From Myxococcota bacterium (GTDB lineage: Bacteria > Myxococcota_A > UBA796 > CAJQPC01), in assembly GCA_023150775.1 (NCBI GenBank), contig JAKLKE010000001.1, positions 79,388 through 123,839 of the forward strand: DNA of 44,452 bases. Reading direction: 5' to 3'. The notes below the pieces were generated by a model. The model was not told the DNA's origin and did not search any database. It saw only the letters and a program-made list of their open reading frames with translations. Positions 33,791-41,590 of the stretch are shown piece by piece. The translations under genes were made by a program, and so were the position numbers. Each line of letters begins with the position of its first letter. The first letter of the stretch is position 1.

Positions 33791-34495
33791 TCAACGAGCC
33801 CGGTCACCCCGCGCGTCGGCGGGGGTCTCGATCGCCGGGGGCTGGCCGAAGCCGCTGCGCATGAGCTTGAGCTTCACGCCGCGCTCGTCTTCGCCGCCCG
33901 CGAGGTAACGCCCCTCCACCTCGACGCTGAGCCGCGTGGCCGTGGCCTCATCGAGTACGACCTCCCCCGAGAGGCTCAGCGGCACGTCCGCCCGGGGCCG
34001 CGCCTCCTCCCCCTCGGCGGGCTCGGCGAGGCTCAGGCTGTAGCGGGTCGCCGGGCGGCCCTCCACCACGGCGTCATCGTCCTCGACCTCCCAGACGATC
34101 CGCCCCATGAAGGGCCCGAGCGCCTGATCCCAGACGTTCCACGAGTACCCAAGCTCGGTGCGGTAGAGCTCGGCGTCGTCATGGCGGGTGAAGCGGCCTT
34201 GCCCGGCGCGGGCATAGGCCACCCGCTGGATCACCCGCACCTCCGCGCGCTGTCGCCCGTCGCGCAGGCGTCGCGCCTGGAAGTTGTCCCAGTCACCCCA
34301 GAGGAGCTCCAAGGTCTCCCGGGTCTCTCGGCTGCCCTCGACGTTGACGATCGTGGCCTCTACGCGGTGCGGCCCGAGGCGCGCGGCGCTCTCTAGGGTG
34401 ACCTGGGTAGAGGCCGCGGCCAGCTCATCCGCCGCCGACGGCCCACAGGCCCAGCACACCGTCGCCGTCATCGGCCAGAAGAGCGCGCGCCGCAT
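33791..34495 (-). CDS. Lipoprotein of unknown function inside the Obg operon
   Basis: A 234-residue protein with an N-terminal hydrophobic stretch ending VCWAC (Cys17 as the lipidation site) and a mature part predicted as an antiparallel beta-sheet (for example HRVEATIVNVEGSRETRETLELLWG and RRLRDGRQRAEVRVIQRVAYA). The pattern is reminiscent of LolA/LppX-like lipid-binding folds, but no motif confirms this. It lies 9 bp after obgE and 40 bp before rsfS on the same strand, an unusual place for an envelope gene. No catalytic residues are obvious. Confidence 0.75.
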   Translation of the reverse strand: MRRALFWPMTATVCWACGPSAADELAAASTQVTLESAARLGPHRVEATIVNVEGSRETRETLELLWGDWDNFQARRLRDGRQRAEVRVIQRVAYARAGQGRFTRHDDAELYRTELGYSWNVWDQALGPFMGRIVWEVEDDDAVVEGRPATRYSLSLAEPAEGEEARPRADVPLSLSGEVVLDEATATRLSVEVEGRYLAGGEDERGVKLKLMRSGFGQPPAIETPADARGDRAR

Positions 34496-34504
34496 CGGTC
34501 GCCC

Positions 34505-35548
34505 TCACCGCAGGGGAGAATCCACCTCGGCGAGTGTAGCGCGAAGCTCGGTAAGTCGGCGCCAGCACTCTTGCATCAGCTCCGTGGTGCCCTGGTGCAA
34601 GGGCGCGGAGATCGCCCGCACCTCGACGCCGGCCTCCTCCTTGAAGCGGGCGCGCAGGGCCTCGATGGCCTCCTCATCGAGGGTGTCGACCTTGGTCAAC
34701 ACCACGATCTGCGGGCGCTGGGCGAGCTCTGGCGAGAAGACGCGCAGCTCGTTGTTGATGATCTCGTAGCGCCGCACCGGGTCGGGCACGTCCTCGCCGT
34801 AGTCCATGCAGGAGACGAGGTGCAAGAAGAAGGTGCAGCGCTCGACGTGGCGCAAGAAGCGCAGGCCGAGGCCTTGGCCTTCGCTCGCGCCCTCGATGAG
34901 CCCAGGGATGTCGGCGATGACGAAGCTGCCCTCCCAGCCGAAGCTCACCACGCCCAGGTTGGGCACGAGCGTGGTGAAGGGGTAGTCCGCCACCCGGGGC
35001 CGGGCGTTGGAGACCGCCGAGATGAGCGTGGACTTCCCGGCGTTGGGGAAGCCCAGCAGGCCGACGTCGGCGAGCAGGCGCAGCTCAAGCCGCACGTCCC
35101 GGGCCTGGGCGGGGCCGCCCGGGTCGTAGCGGGTGGGCGCGCGGTTGGTGGAGGTCTTGAAGCGGGTGTTGCCGCGACCGCCTTGGCCGCCGTGGCAGAG
35201 GATCACGCGGCGCTCGTCTTCAGCGAGATCGGCGAGCAGTTGGCCCGTCTCGGCGTCAAAGACGACGGTGCCCACGGGCAGCTCGATCACGAGGTCTTCG
35301 CCGTCTGCCCCGGTGCGCCCCGCGCCTTGGCCCGGCCCGCCGGGGGTGGCCTGGTAGAGCTTCTGGCCGCGCAGGTGCTCTAAGGTGTTGCGGCGGGAGG
35401 TCGCGTAGAGGACCACGTCGCCGCCTTTGCCGCCGTCGCCGCCGTCCGGGCCGCCGAAGGGCACAAACACCTCTCGACGGAACGAGGCGCAGCCTTTGCC
35501 GCCCTTCCCGGAGATGGTGGTGATCTCGACCTCATCGATAAAACGCAT
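34505..35548 (-). CDS. obgE: Obg-family GTPase
   Basis: A 347-residue Obg/CgtA protein. Residues 1-158 are the Gly-rich Obg fold (GKGGKG, GGPDGGDGGKGGDV). The GTPase domain has G1 GFPNAGKST (166-174), G3 DIPG (213-216) and G4 TKVD (285-288). The C-terminal OCT domain found in some Obg proteins is absent. Obg binds the 50S subunit, assists its maturation and responds to ppGpp. It lies 75 bp after rpmA in the standard rplU-rpmA-obg order. Confidence 0.97.
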   Translation of the reverse strand: MRFIDEVEITTISGKGGKGCASFRREVFVPFGGPDGGDGGKGGDVVLYATSRRNTLEHLRGQKLYQATPGGPGQGAGRTGADGEDLVIELPVGTVVFDAETGQLLADLAEDERRVILCHGGQGGRGNTRFKTSTNRAPTRYDPGGPAQARDVRLELRLLADVGLLGFPNAGKSTLISAVSNARPRVADYPFTTLVPNLGVVSFGWEGSFVIADIPGLIEGASEGQGLGLRFLRHVERCTFFLHLVSCMDYGEDVPDPVRRYEIINNELRVFSPELAQRPQIVVLTKVDTLDEEAIEALRARFKEEAGVEVRAISAPLHQGTTELMQECWRRLTELRATLAEVDSPLR

Positions 35549-35623
35549 GACGAACCCTGAAGCAGAGAACGCCGCGGAGAGTCTCCGCGGCGATCACGAG
35601 CGGTCTGTTGAGCACACCAGCGG

Positions 35624-35902
35624 TCACTTGGCCGCGGCGGACTCCTCGGTCTCGACGGGGGTGACGGACACCCGACGACGGCCGCGGTACTGAGAGAACT
35701 TGACGTGGCCGTCCACCTTCGAGAACAGCGTCCAGTCACGGCCGGTGCCGACGTTCGGCCCCGCGTGAAAGACGGTGCCGAGCTGGCGGACGAGGATGCT
35801 GCCCGCGGTCACGAGCTGGCCATCGCCACGCTTCACGCCGCGATATTGCGGGTTGGAGTCGCGACCGTTGCGGGTCGAGCCCTGTCCCTTTTTATGTGCC
35901 AT
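35624..35902 (-). CDS. rpmA: 50S ribosomal protein L27
   Basis: A 92-residue L27 starting [17 protein letters not shown], as expected for the family. The N-terminal tail of L27 reaches the peptidyl-transferase centre. The C-terminal end ([15 protein letters not shown]) is a short acidic extension. It sits between rplU (33 bp upstream) and obgE. Confidence 0.98.
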   Translation of the reverse strand: MAHKKGQGSTRNGRDSNPQYRGVKRGDGQLVTAGSILVRQLGTVFHAGPNVGTGRDWTLFSKVDGHVKFSQYRGRRRVSVTPVETEESAAAK

Positions 35903-35935
35903 GGGGGGGTACTCCAGTGGAGGAGGCGCAGGGCC

Positions 35936-36244
35936 TCAGGCGTTGATGCCAGTGATCTCGAGGGTGGTGAGCGACGCGCGGAAACCGCGACGAACGCGGG
36001 ACCGCCGACGGCGACGATACTTGAAGGTGATGACCTTGTCGCCCTGGTCGTGGGAGACGACGCGGGCGGTCACCGAGGCGCCGTCCACCGTGGGGGCGCC
36101 GACCTTGATCTCATCGCCGCCGACGAGCACCACCTTGGCGAAGGTGGCGTCAGCGCCGACATCGAGGGCGAGGCGATCGACCTGGACGGTGTCGTTCACC
36201 GCGACCCGGTACTGCTTGCTTCCGATCTCAACTACCGCGTACAT
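35936..36244 (-). CDS. rplU: 50S ribosomal protein L21
   Basis: A 102-residue L21 with the family start [14 protein letters not shown] and the basic rRNA-binding segment [16 protein letters not shown]. The ATG has AGGAG at good spacing. It is first in the leftward operon rplU-rpmA-obgE-lipoprotein-rsfS, with a likely sigma-70 promoter about 60 bp upstream. Confidence 0.98.
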   Translation of the reverse strand: MYAVVEIGSKQYRVAVNDTVQVDRLALDVGADATFAKVVLVGGDEIKVGAPTVDGASVTARVVSHDQGDKVITFKYRRRRRSRVRRGFRASLTTLEITGINA

Positions 36245-36301
36245 GCGAGGACTCCTGTCTCCACAGCGGACCCGTAGGCCCCTTGGAGCGCGAACCCAAG
36301 G

Positions 36302-36330
36302 TATTTAGGCCGTCGCCTGGAGGCTGTCAA
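36302..36330 (-). promoter_or_regulatory. Sigma-70-like promoter of the rplU operon
   Basis: On the minus strand TTGACA (36325-36330) is followed after exactly 17 bases by TAAATA (36302-36307), about 60 bp before the rplU start. The -35 is perfect, the -10 moderate. Just downstream lies CCTTGG-N9-CCAAGG (36281-36301), an inverted repeat near the expected start site. Confidence 0.6.
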
Positions 36331-36381
36331 GCGTCCGGGGCCTCAGCGAGCGCACAAAGCGCCGACCTCGGCCCCGGAGGA

Positions 36382-38079
36382 TCACGCCGCCCGCCCACCG
36401 AGCAGGCTGCGCAGGGCGTCGAGGCGCGCTTGAACCTGCTCGGTGTCCAGTCCTTGATGCCGCGCGGGCAACATGCGCTTCGTGGACGACTCGAACACCG
36501 CGAGCAGCTCCATGAACTCCAACATCCGGGTGTCCCGGGAGGGGATCACGTCGGTGACCGCGGCGTCGAGGTCGGCGGCGCTCACCACCTCCCGATCTTC
36601 GCCGTTGGCGATGCCCGCCGAGGCCAAGAGCACGGCCTCGATCTCCGCCGCGCTGTAGCCAGGGATCCGCGCCGCCGCCGCCGCCAGGTCCACGTCCGGG
36701 GCCAAGGTGAGCTTGTTCTTACGCACCTGGGCCTGCATCACCTTGAGGCGCTCGTCCTCGTGCTCGGGGAAGAAGAAGGGGATCTTGAGGTCGAAGCGGC
36801 CAGGGCGCTTGAGGTCGGTGTCGAGCTTGTCCGGGCGGTTGGTCATCATCACGATCACCACCCGGCCACGGTGGGAGGTGTCGGACATGAACTCCTTGAG
36901 CCGGGCGATCACCCGGGAGCCCGTGCCGCCGTCGGTCTCGCCGCCTTGGTTGCCGATGCTGCGATCGGCCTCGTCCAAGATGAGCAAGACGTAGCCCAAG
37001 CCATCGACGACCTGGAGGATCTTCTCCAGGTTGGCCTCGGTCGAGCCCACCCACTTGTCGCGGAAGTTCTTCAGCTTGAGGCAGGTGAGCCCGCTCTCCC
37101 CGGCGAAGGCCTCCGCCAAGAAGGTCTTGCCCGTGCCCATCGGGCCGACGAAGATCACGCCCATGGGCACGCGGTTGGTGTGGCCCTTGCGGATCGCCGT
37201 GGCGATGCGCATCAGCTCCTCTTTCACCCCGTCCATGCCGCCGACGTGGGAGAAGTCATGCGACGGGTCCACAAACTCGACGAGGCCGTGGCACTCCTGC
37301 TCGATGATCGACTTCTTGCGCCGGGACACGGCCTTGAACGAGATCGCCTGACCGCCCTCGCGCGCCACGCGGAACAGGCCGCGGATCTGCAACAGCGTGA
37401 GCCCGGCGGTGACCCGGGCGAGGTCGTGCTCGCTCATCTGCAGGTCGATGCCCGCGAGATCCTGGGCGCGGATGAAACGCTCCCGCTCCTCCTCGTTGGG
37501 CAGGGGCACCGCCACATGGGCGAGCTGGGGCGAGGCGAGCACCTTGCGGTGAAGCTCCAAGAGCTGCTCGGTCACCAGGATCACGAGGTTGTCGGACGCC
37601 AGAAGCGCCGGATCCGAGGACCAGCGCTGCAAGGAGACCAGCGCACGTTTGTCGAGCTCAGACATGAAGCTGAGGTCGCCGCTGGGCGCGATGGTCTCGG
37701 CGTAGTCGAGCACCACCGCCGCGCTGTGGCGGGTGTCGGTGATGACCTCCTCAAGATGGGGCAGCACCTCGCCGGGGCCTTTGGGCAGCTCAGCCAAGGT
37801 GACGCCGCCGGAGAGGCAGCGGTTGAGGCGGCCCTCCATCTCTTTGGTGGGCACCTCGACGCCTTCAGAGACGTTGTACCAGGCGACGATCTCTTTGGAG
37901 CGCGACAAGAACGCCTCCAAGAACGCCCGCAGCGGGACGTACTGGATCTTGCCGTCGCGGTCCTCCCAGGGGTGCAGGTCGCGCACGTTGCCGTGCAGCA
38001 AAAACATGCTCGCCTCACCGGCGAGATACCGCTCTCGTAGCTCACGCGCCCACGTTGGGAGCTGGGGTTCACGCTTCAT
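36382..38079 (-). CDS. AAA+ ATPase with degenerate N-terminal ATPase domain (Ycf46-like)
   Basis: A 565-residue protein. The N-terminal half (about 20-190) looks like a decayed AAA domain: it has a Walker-B-like [10 protein letters not shown] and sensor-like NLVILVTEQ but no Walker A. The C-terminal half is a full classic AAA module: Walker A GPMGTGKT (312-319), Walker B LLILDEAD (365-372), sensor MTNRPD (412-417) and the Arg-finger context RPGRFD (425-430). This two-domain layout matches Ycf46-like proteins of cyanobacteria and other bacteria, whose role is poorly known. The order suggests a remodelling ATPase acting on protein substrates. Confidence 0.88.
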   Translation of the reverse strand: MKREPQLPTWARELRERYLAGEASMFLLHGNVRDLHPWEDRDGKIQYVPLRAFLEAFLSRSKEIVAWYNVSEGVEVPTKEMEGRLNRCLSGGVTLAELPKGPGEVLPHLEEVITDTRHSAAVVLDYAETIAPSGDLSFMSELDKRALVSLQRWSSDPALLASDNLVILVTEQLLELHRKVLASPQLAHVAVPLPNEEERERFIRAQDLAGIDLQMSEHDLARVTAGLTLLQIRGLFRVAREGGQAISFKAVSRRKKSIIEQECHGLVEFVDPSHDFSHVGGMDGVKEELMRIATAIRKGHTNRVPMGVIFVGPMGTGKTFLAEAFAGESGLTCLKLKNFRDKWVGSTEANLEKILQVVDGLGYVLLILDEADRSIGNQGGETDGGTGSRVIARLKEFMSDTSHRGRVVIVMMTNRPDKLDTDLKRPGRFDLKIPFFFPEHEDERLKVMQAQVRKNKLTLAPDVDLAAAAARIPGYSAAEIEAVLLASAGIANGEDREVVSAADLDAAVTDVIPSRDTRMLEFMELLAVFESSTKRMLPARHQGLDTEQVQARLDALRSLLGGRAA

Positions 38080-38136
38080 CTTGACCTCCGCCGCCTCGTC
38101 CTATCCTGTGGCGCGGTCGTATGGTAAACCCCATCC

Positions 38137-38904
38137 ATGCGGGCCCTCCTCCTCGGCGCCGACGGGATGCTCGGCCAAGCCATCCAGCGCGTGAACCCCG
38201 GGCACACGCTGCTGCCTCTGACGCGGCGCGCGCTCGACCTGCGCGACCTCTCGGGCCTCGACGCCACCCTGGCCTCGCTCAACCCCGACCTGGTGATCTT
38301 CTGCGCCGCCGTGAGCGACGTGGACCGCTGCGCCACGGACCCGGAGGCCTGGGCGGTGAACGTCGAGGCCCCTGCCGCCTTCGCCGCGCGCCTGCCCACC
38401 TGGTTTTTGAGCAGCAACTACGTCTTCGGGGTGGGCCCGGGGCCCCACGCGCCGGACGCCGTCCCCTCCCCGGTGAACGCTTACGGCGCGCAGAAGGCCG
38501 AGGCGGAGCGCCGGGTGCTCGCCGCCGGGGGTCATGTCGTGCGCACGGGCTGGCTCTATGGGCCGGGTGGGCAGAACTTCCCCTCTTCCCTCCCCCGCCG
38601 CCTCGGCGTTGAGCCCGTGCCCGCCTTACGCGGCTGGCCGGTGCAGCCGACGTATGTGGAGGATCTCGCCGACGCGCTGTGGCGCCTGCCCACGGGCGTG
38701 AGCCACCTCATCGGGCAGGAGGAGTGTGACTGGTTCACCTTTGCCGTGGAGGTCGCAGCGGTCTTGGGCGCGCCGCCGCCGGAGCCCACCGACGCGCTGC
38801 CTTGGGGCGCCCGGCCTCAGGACGCGCGGTTGAGCCCCGCCACCTTGCCGGGGTGGCGGGATGGGGTGGCGCGGTGGCTCAGAGGCCGATCCACACCGTC
38901 TTGA
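38137..38904 (+). CDS. RmlD-like sugar-nucleotide reductase (SDR family)
   Basis: A 255-residue extended short-chain dehydrogenase. The nucleotide-binding loop is GADGMLG (7-13), the Ser-containing strand is LSSNYVF (91-97) and the catalytic YxxxK is Tyr116-Lys120. The phrase with a P-x-x-x-Y-G-x-x-K run is typical of dTDP-4-dehydrorhamnose reductases. No other rhamnose-pathway gene is nearby, so the exact substrate is uncertain. The last 26 bp overlap the convergent aldehyde dehydrogenase gene. Confidence 0.8.
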   Translation: MRALLLGADGMLGQAIQRVNPGHTLLPLTRRALDLRDLSGLDATLASLNPDLVIFCAAVSDVDRCATDPEAWAVNVEAPAAFAARLPTWFLSSNYVFGVGPGPHAPDAVPSPVNAYGAQKAEAERRVLAAGGHVVRTGWLYGPGGQNFPSSLPRRLGVEPVPALRGWPVQPTYVEDLADALWRLPTGVSHLIGQEECDWFTFAVEVAAVLGAPPPEPTDALPWGARPQDARLSPATLPGWRDGVARWLRGRSTPS

Positions 38905-40291
38905 GCTGGCTCATCTCATCAAGCACGGCCTCGCCGTTCTCGCGGCCGAAGCCCGACTGTTTGACGCCGCCGTAGGGGGCCGTGGCGTCGAAGCGGTTGT
39001 AGGTGTTCACCCAGACTGTGCCCGACTGTAAACGCTGGGCCATGTGGTGCGCCTTGGACACGTCTTTTGTCCACACCCCAGCGGCGAGGCCAAACTCGCT
39101 GTGGTTGGCCAGCGCAATGGCCTCCTCGACCGTCTCAAAGGTCAACACCGCGAGCACGGGGCCGAAGACCTCCTCCTGGGCGATGGTCATCTCGGGGCGC
39201 ACCTCATCAAACACGGTCGGCGCCACGAAGTAGCCGGGGCCGTCCACGGGGCCGCCGGTGCGCAGGCGGGCGCCCTCGTCCTGGGCGCGCTGGATGTAGC
39301 CCACCACACGGTCGCGGTGCTCGGCGCTGATGAGCGGGCCGATCTGTGTGCCTTGGGCCGCCGGATCGCCGACCTTCATGGCCTTGGCGGCGTCCACCAC
39401 CTGGGCGATGACCTCCTCAGCGACGCTCTTCTCGACGAGCAGGCGCGTCCCGGCGGTGCACAGCTCGCCTTGGTTGTAGAAGCAGGCCGGGGCGGCGGCG
39501 CGGGCGGCGGCGAGCAAGTCAGCGTCGGCGAAGACGATGTTCGGCGACTTCCCGCCAAGCTCCAGACTGAGGCGCTTGAGGCTGGCGGCGGCGTTTCGCA
39601 TGATGAGACGCCCGGTCTGTGTGCCTCCGGTGAAGCTGATCTTCGCCACGTCGGGGTGATCCACCAGCGCCGCGCCCGCCTCCTCGCCGTAGCCGGTGAC
39701 CACGCTCACCACGCCCGGCGGCAGGCCCGCCTCCTCCATGATCCGCACCAGCTCAATACACGAGAGCGAGGCCTCTTCAGGGGGCTTGAGCACGACCGTG
39801 TTGCCCACGGCCAGGGCCGCGGCGACCTTTCTCGCGGCGATGAGCAGGGGGAAGTTCCAGGGCACGATGGCGCCGACCACACCCAGAGGCTCCCGCAGCG
39901 TAGACGTGGCGAAGGGCCCACGCACGGGGAAGGTGCGGCCGGTGAGCTTGGTGGGCCAGCCCGCGAAGTAGAAGAAGGTGTCGGCGGTGCGGGGCACGTC
40001 GATGGTGCGCGCGTTGACCAGAGGTTTGCCCGTGTCGCGGGACTCAATGGCGGCGAGCTCGTCGTTGTGCTGAACGATGAGCTCGGCGACGCGGCGCAAG
40101 AGGCGCTCACGCTCGTAGGGGTCGATGCGCGCCCAGCGGTCAAAGGCCCCGCGGGCGGCGCGCACGGCGAGGTCCACATCCTCCCGGCGGCCCCGGGGCA
40201 GCTCCGCGAGCAGCTCACCCGTGGCCGGGTTGTAGGTGGGGAAGGTCTCCCCGGACAGCGCGGGGCGGGCCTGGTGCTGGATGCGGATCAT
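38879..40291 (-). CDS. Aldehyde dehydrogenase (NAD(P)+-dependent)
   Basis: The frame is open to 40396, but the ATG at 40291 has GAGGA upstream and gives the usual length, 470 residues. ALDH residues are intact: Asn146 in PWNFPL, Lys169 in LKPPEE, the general base Glu244 in LELGGKSP, and the nucleophile Cys278 in NQGELCTAGTR. The enzyme oxidises an aldehyde to a carboxylate. The form is closest to betaine-aldehyde or general ALDHs; the substrate is not fixed by sequence. Confidence 0.93.
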   Translation of the reverse strand: MIRIQHQARPALSGETFPTYNPATGELLAELPRGRREDVDLAVRAARGAFDRWARIDPYERERLLRRVAELIVQHNDELAAIESRDTGKPLVNARTIDVPRTADTFFYFAGWPTKLTGRTFPVRGPFATSTLREPLGVVGAIVPWNFPLLIAARKVAAALAVGNTVVLKPPEEASLSCIELVRIMEEAGLPPGVVSVVTGYGEEAGAALVDHPDVAKISFTGGTQTGRLIMRNAAASLKRLSLELGGKSPNIVFADADLLAAARAAAPACFYNQGELCTAGTRLLVEKSVAEEVIAQVVDAAKAMKVGDPAAQGTQIGPLISAEHRDRVVGYIQRAQDEGARLRTGGPVDGPGYFVAPTVFDEVRPEMTIAQEEVFGPVLAVLTFETVEEAIALANHSEFGLAAGVWTKDVSKAHHMAQRLQSGTVWVNTYNRFDATAPYGGVKQSGFGRENGEAVLDEMSQLKTVWIGL

Positions 40292-40374
40292 CGGTTCCTC
40301 GGGCGATGGACGGGGCAAAGGTAGCACGTCGGGGGGCGGGCGGGAGCCAACGTGGGGTGGCGCGCAGAGAAGGC

Positions 40375-40404
40375 TTGACAGGATGCCGTGGATCAAGGTG
40401 TACT
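40375..40404 (+). promoter_or_regulatory. Sigma-70-like promoter of the small lipoprotein gene
   Basis: TTGACA (40375-40380) is followed after 18 bases by TGTACT (40399-40404; four of six -10 positions), 46 bp before the ATG at 40451. A strong Shine-Dalgarno GAGGAG lies seven bases upstream of that ATG. Confidence 0.45.
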
Positions 40405-40450
40405 CTGCGAGAAGCGCCCGCTTCGTTAGGCTTCAATGAGGAGACCCTGA

Positions 40451-40813
40451 ATGCTCAGCCTCCTGCTCCTGATCGGCTGCCAAGCCTACTATCAACAGGC
40501 CAAAGCCGACGCTTTGGCCGCAGAGCTCCCGATGGTCACCCACCAGCTCGGCGTCGCGCTCGCGGGGGAGCACGGCCTCGACGCGCCATGGCTCGCCTGC
40601 GCGCCGGGGGCCTGTGTTCCCCCGGCGAGTATTGAAGGGGAGCAGAGTGAGCGGCTCAACGAGCGGTTTGTGTGGCGGATCAACCCCGCCGAGCGTGGCG
40701 GTGACGTCTGTGTGCGTGAGATTGAGACAGCGCGCTGTATGTGCTCGGCGAGCGGCGATGTGCCGACAGAGACCCCCTGCGACGACGTGCTGTCCCTCCC
40801 ACACATCCTCTGA
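40451..40813 (+). CDS. Small lipoprotein, 120 aa
   Basis: A very short signal (MLSLLLLIGC, Cys10 as lipidation site) precedes a mature part with about seven further Cys, probably disulfide-bonded outside the cytoplasm (for example ACAPGACVPP and CVREIETARCMC). I recognise no family. GAGGAG upstream supports the start. It is divergent from the aldehyde dehydrogenase, and a 400-bp repeat-bearing spacer follows. Confidence 0.7.
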   Translation: MLSLLLLIGCQAYYQQAKADALAAELPMVTHQLGVALAGEHGLDAPWLACAPGACVPPASIEGEQSERLNERFVWRINPAERGGDVCVREIETARCMCSASGDVPTETPCDDVLSLPHIL

Positions 40814-41212
40814 ATCGCTGCGATGGACCTTCATCTTCGACAAACCGCGACGGGCAGAACAGGCCGCTCACGCACAACACGGATCCTGGGTGGCTCGTCC
40901 TCGTGCGGGGTCGCGAGAGGCCCGATCCGGTCGCGGGGGGGCCGAGGCGAGGGTGCGTATCCCGGCCATGGCCCTCAGCGGCGACGCGCAGCGTGATGAA
41001 GGGCGCGCAAAGGCGCAAAGGCGCAAAGGCGCAAGTGCTGGGATCTTTGGGCCTTTGCGTCTTTGCGCGCCACAGACGAGTTGCGGCGATCGACCGGGGG
41101 TGGCAGAGTGAAGGGCGCGGATCCCGGCCTTGGCTGTCAGCGGCAGCGCGCGGCGGGGAGATCTAACACGGAACATGTGATCAATGAATAGCAACGGCGT
41201 GAGGTGATGACC
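40814..41212. other. 399-bp gene-free spacer with repeats
   Basis: No plausible gene is found between the two lipoproteins; the open frames are low in quality and overlap repeats. It holds a pair of imperfect 39-bp direct repeats (40955-40993 and 41117-41155, 32 of 39 positions equal) bracketing a long hairpin (41002-41071), plus AAGGGCGCG twice (40999-41007 and 41111-41119). This looks like an intergenic repeat element, possibly MITE- or REP-like. The last 50 bp before 41213 hold the RBS of the next gene. Confidence 0.6.
41002..41071. repeat. Long hairpin built from CGCAAAGG tandem units
   Basis: The left arm (41002-41022) and right arm (41051-41071) are 21 bases each and pair at 20 positions as DNA; the one mismatch becomes a G-U pair in RNA. 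The left side contains three tandem copies of a 9-base unit, GCAAAGGC plus G, and the right side its complement (CTTTGCGTCTTTGCG). Similar Cys/Ala-neutral 'TTTGCG' intergenic repeats recur in several bacterial genomes. The loop is 28 bases. Confidence 0.6.
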
Positions 41213-41590
41213 ATGCTTAAATCCTGCGCCCTCCTCTCGTTCTTCGTGCTGGGCGCCTGCGCCTCGGCCCACGTTCAACCTCTGACGGGCAAGCTCGCTC
41301 TGTCTTCTGACGAGATCAGGCACACCAAAGGCGTAGGGATGCCATCGGTCGTCAAAAACGATGGCGAGCTCGTGTCCTGGCGATGTGACCACCCAGAGGT
41401 CACGGTGTCACTAGGCGACAGCCACGAGATCGCCGACGAGGTGGTCCGCTTCGTGACCGTGCAGATCACTGGCACCGAGCCCAGACACATTCAGGGCTTC
41501 TGCGAAATTCAACTAGAGCACCGCGACCTCCAGGTGCCCTACGACGTCGAGATCGGCGGCACGCCCGAAAACCCCCGGCTGGGCGCCTAA
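41213..41590 (+). CDS. Small lipoprotein, 125 aa
   Basis: GTG and ATG codons lie at 41204 and 41207, but GAGG (41201-41204) is best placed for the ATG at 41213. The signal ends in VLGAC (Cys16). The mature domain is beta-rich (for example DEVVRFVTVQITG and CEIQLEHRDLQVPYDVEI) with two Cys that may pair. No family is recognised. It is somewhat lower in G+C than its neighbours. It overlaps the convergent PEP-synthase-like gene by four bases. Confidence 0.7.
   Translation: MLKSCALLSFFVLGACASAHVQPLTGKLALSSDEIRHTKGVGMPSVVKNDGELVSWRCDHPEVTVSLGDSHEIADEVVRFVTVQITGTEPRHIQGFCEIQLEHRDLQVPYDVEIGGTPENPRLGA

Noticed and set aside
36281-36301. L21 leader-type regulatory RNA upstream of rplU
   Set aside because: The CCTTGG hairpin lies at the predicted transcription start, partly upstream of it, so it would not be fully in the mRNA. 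Known L21 leaders are from Firmicutes and do not match.
36283-38040. Long rightward open frame of 585 codons opposite the AAA+ gene
   Set aside because: The minus frame has complete Walker A, Walker B and Arg-finger motifs. The plus frame is low-complexity, typical of antisense GC-rich DNA.
41002-41071. CRISPR array
   Set aside because: The repeated units are about 9 bases and directly tandem, without regular spacers, and no cas gene is nearby.
40614-41166. Frames across the 40.8-41.2 kb spacer
   Set aside because: They begin inside the lipoprotein gene or span the repeat element, lack RBS signals and show no domain.
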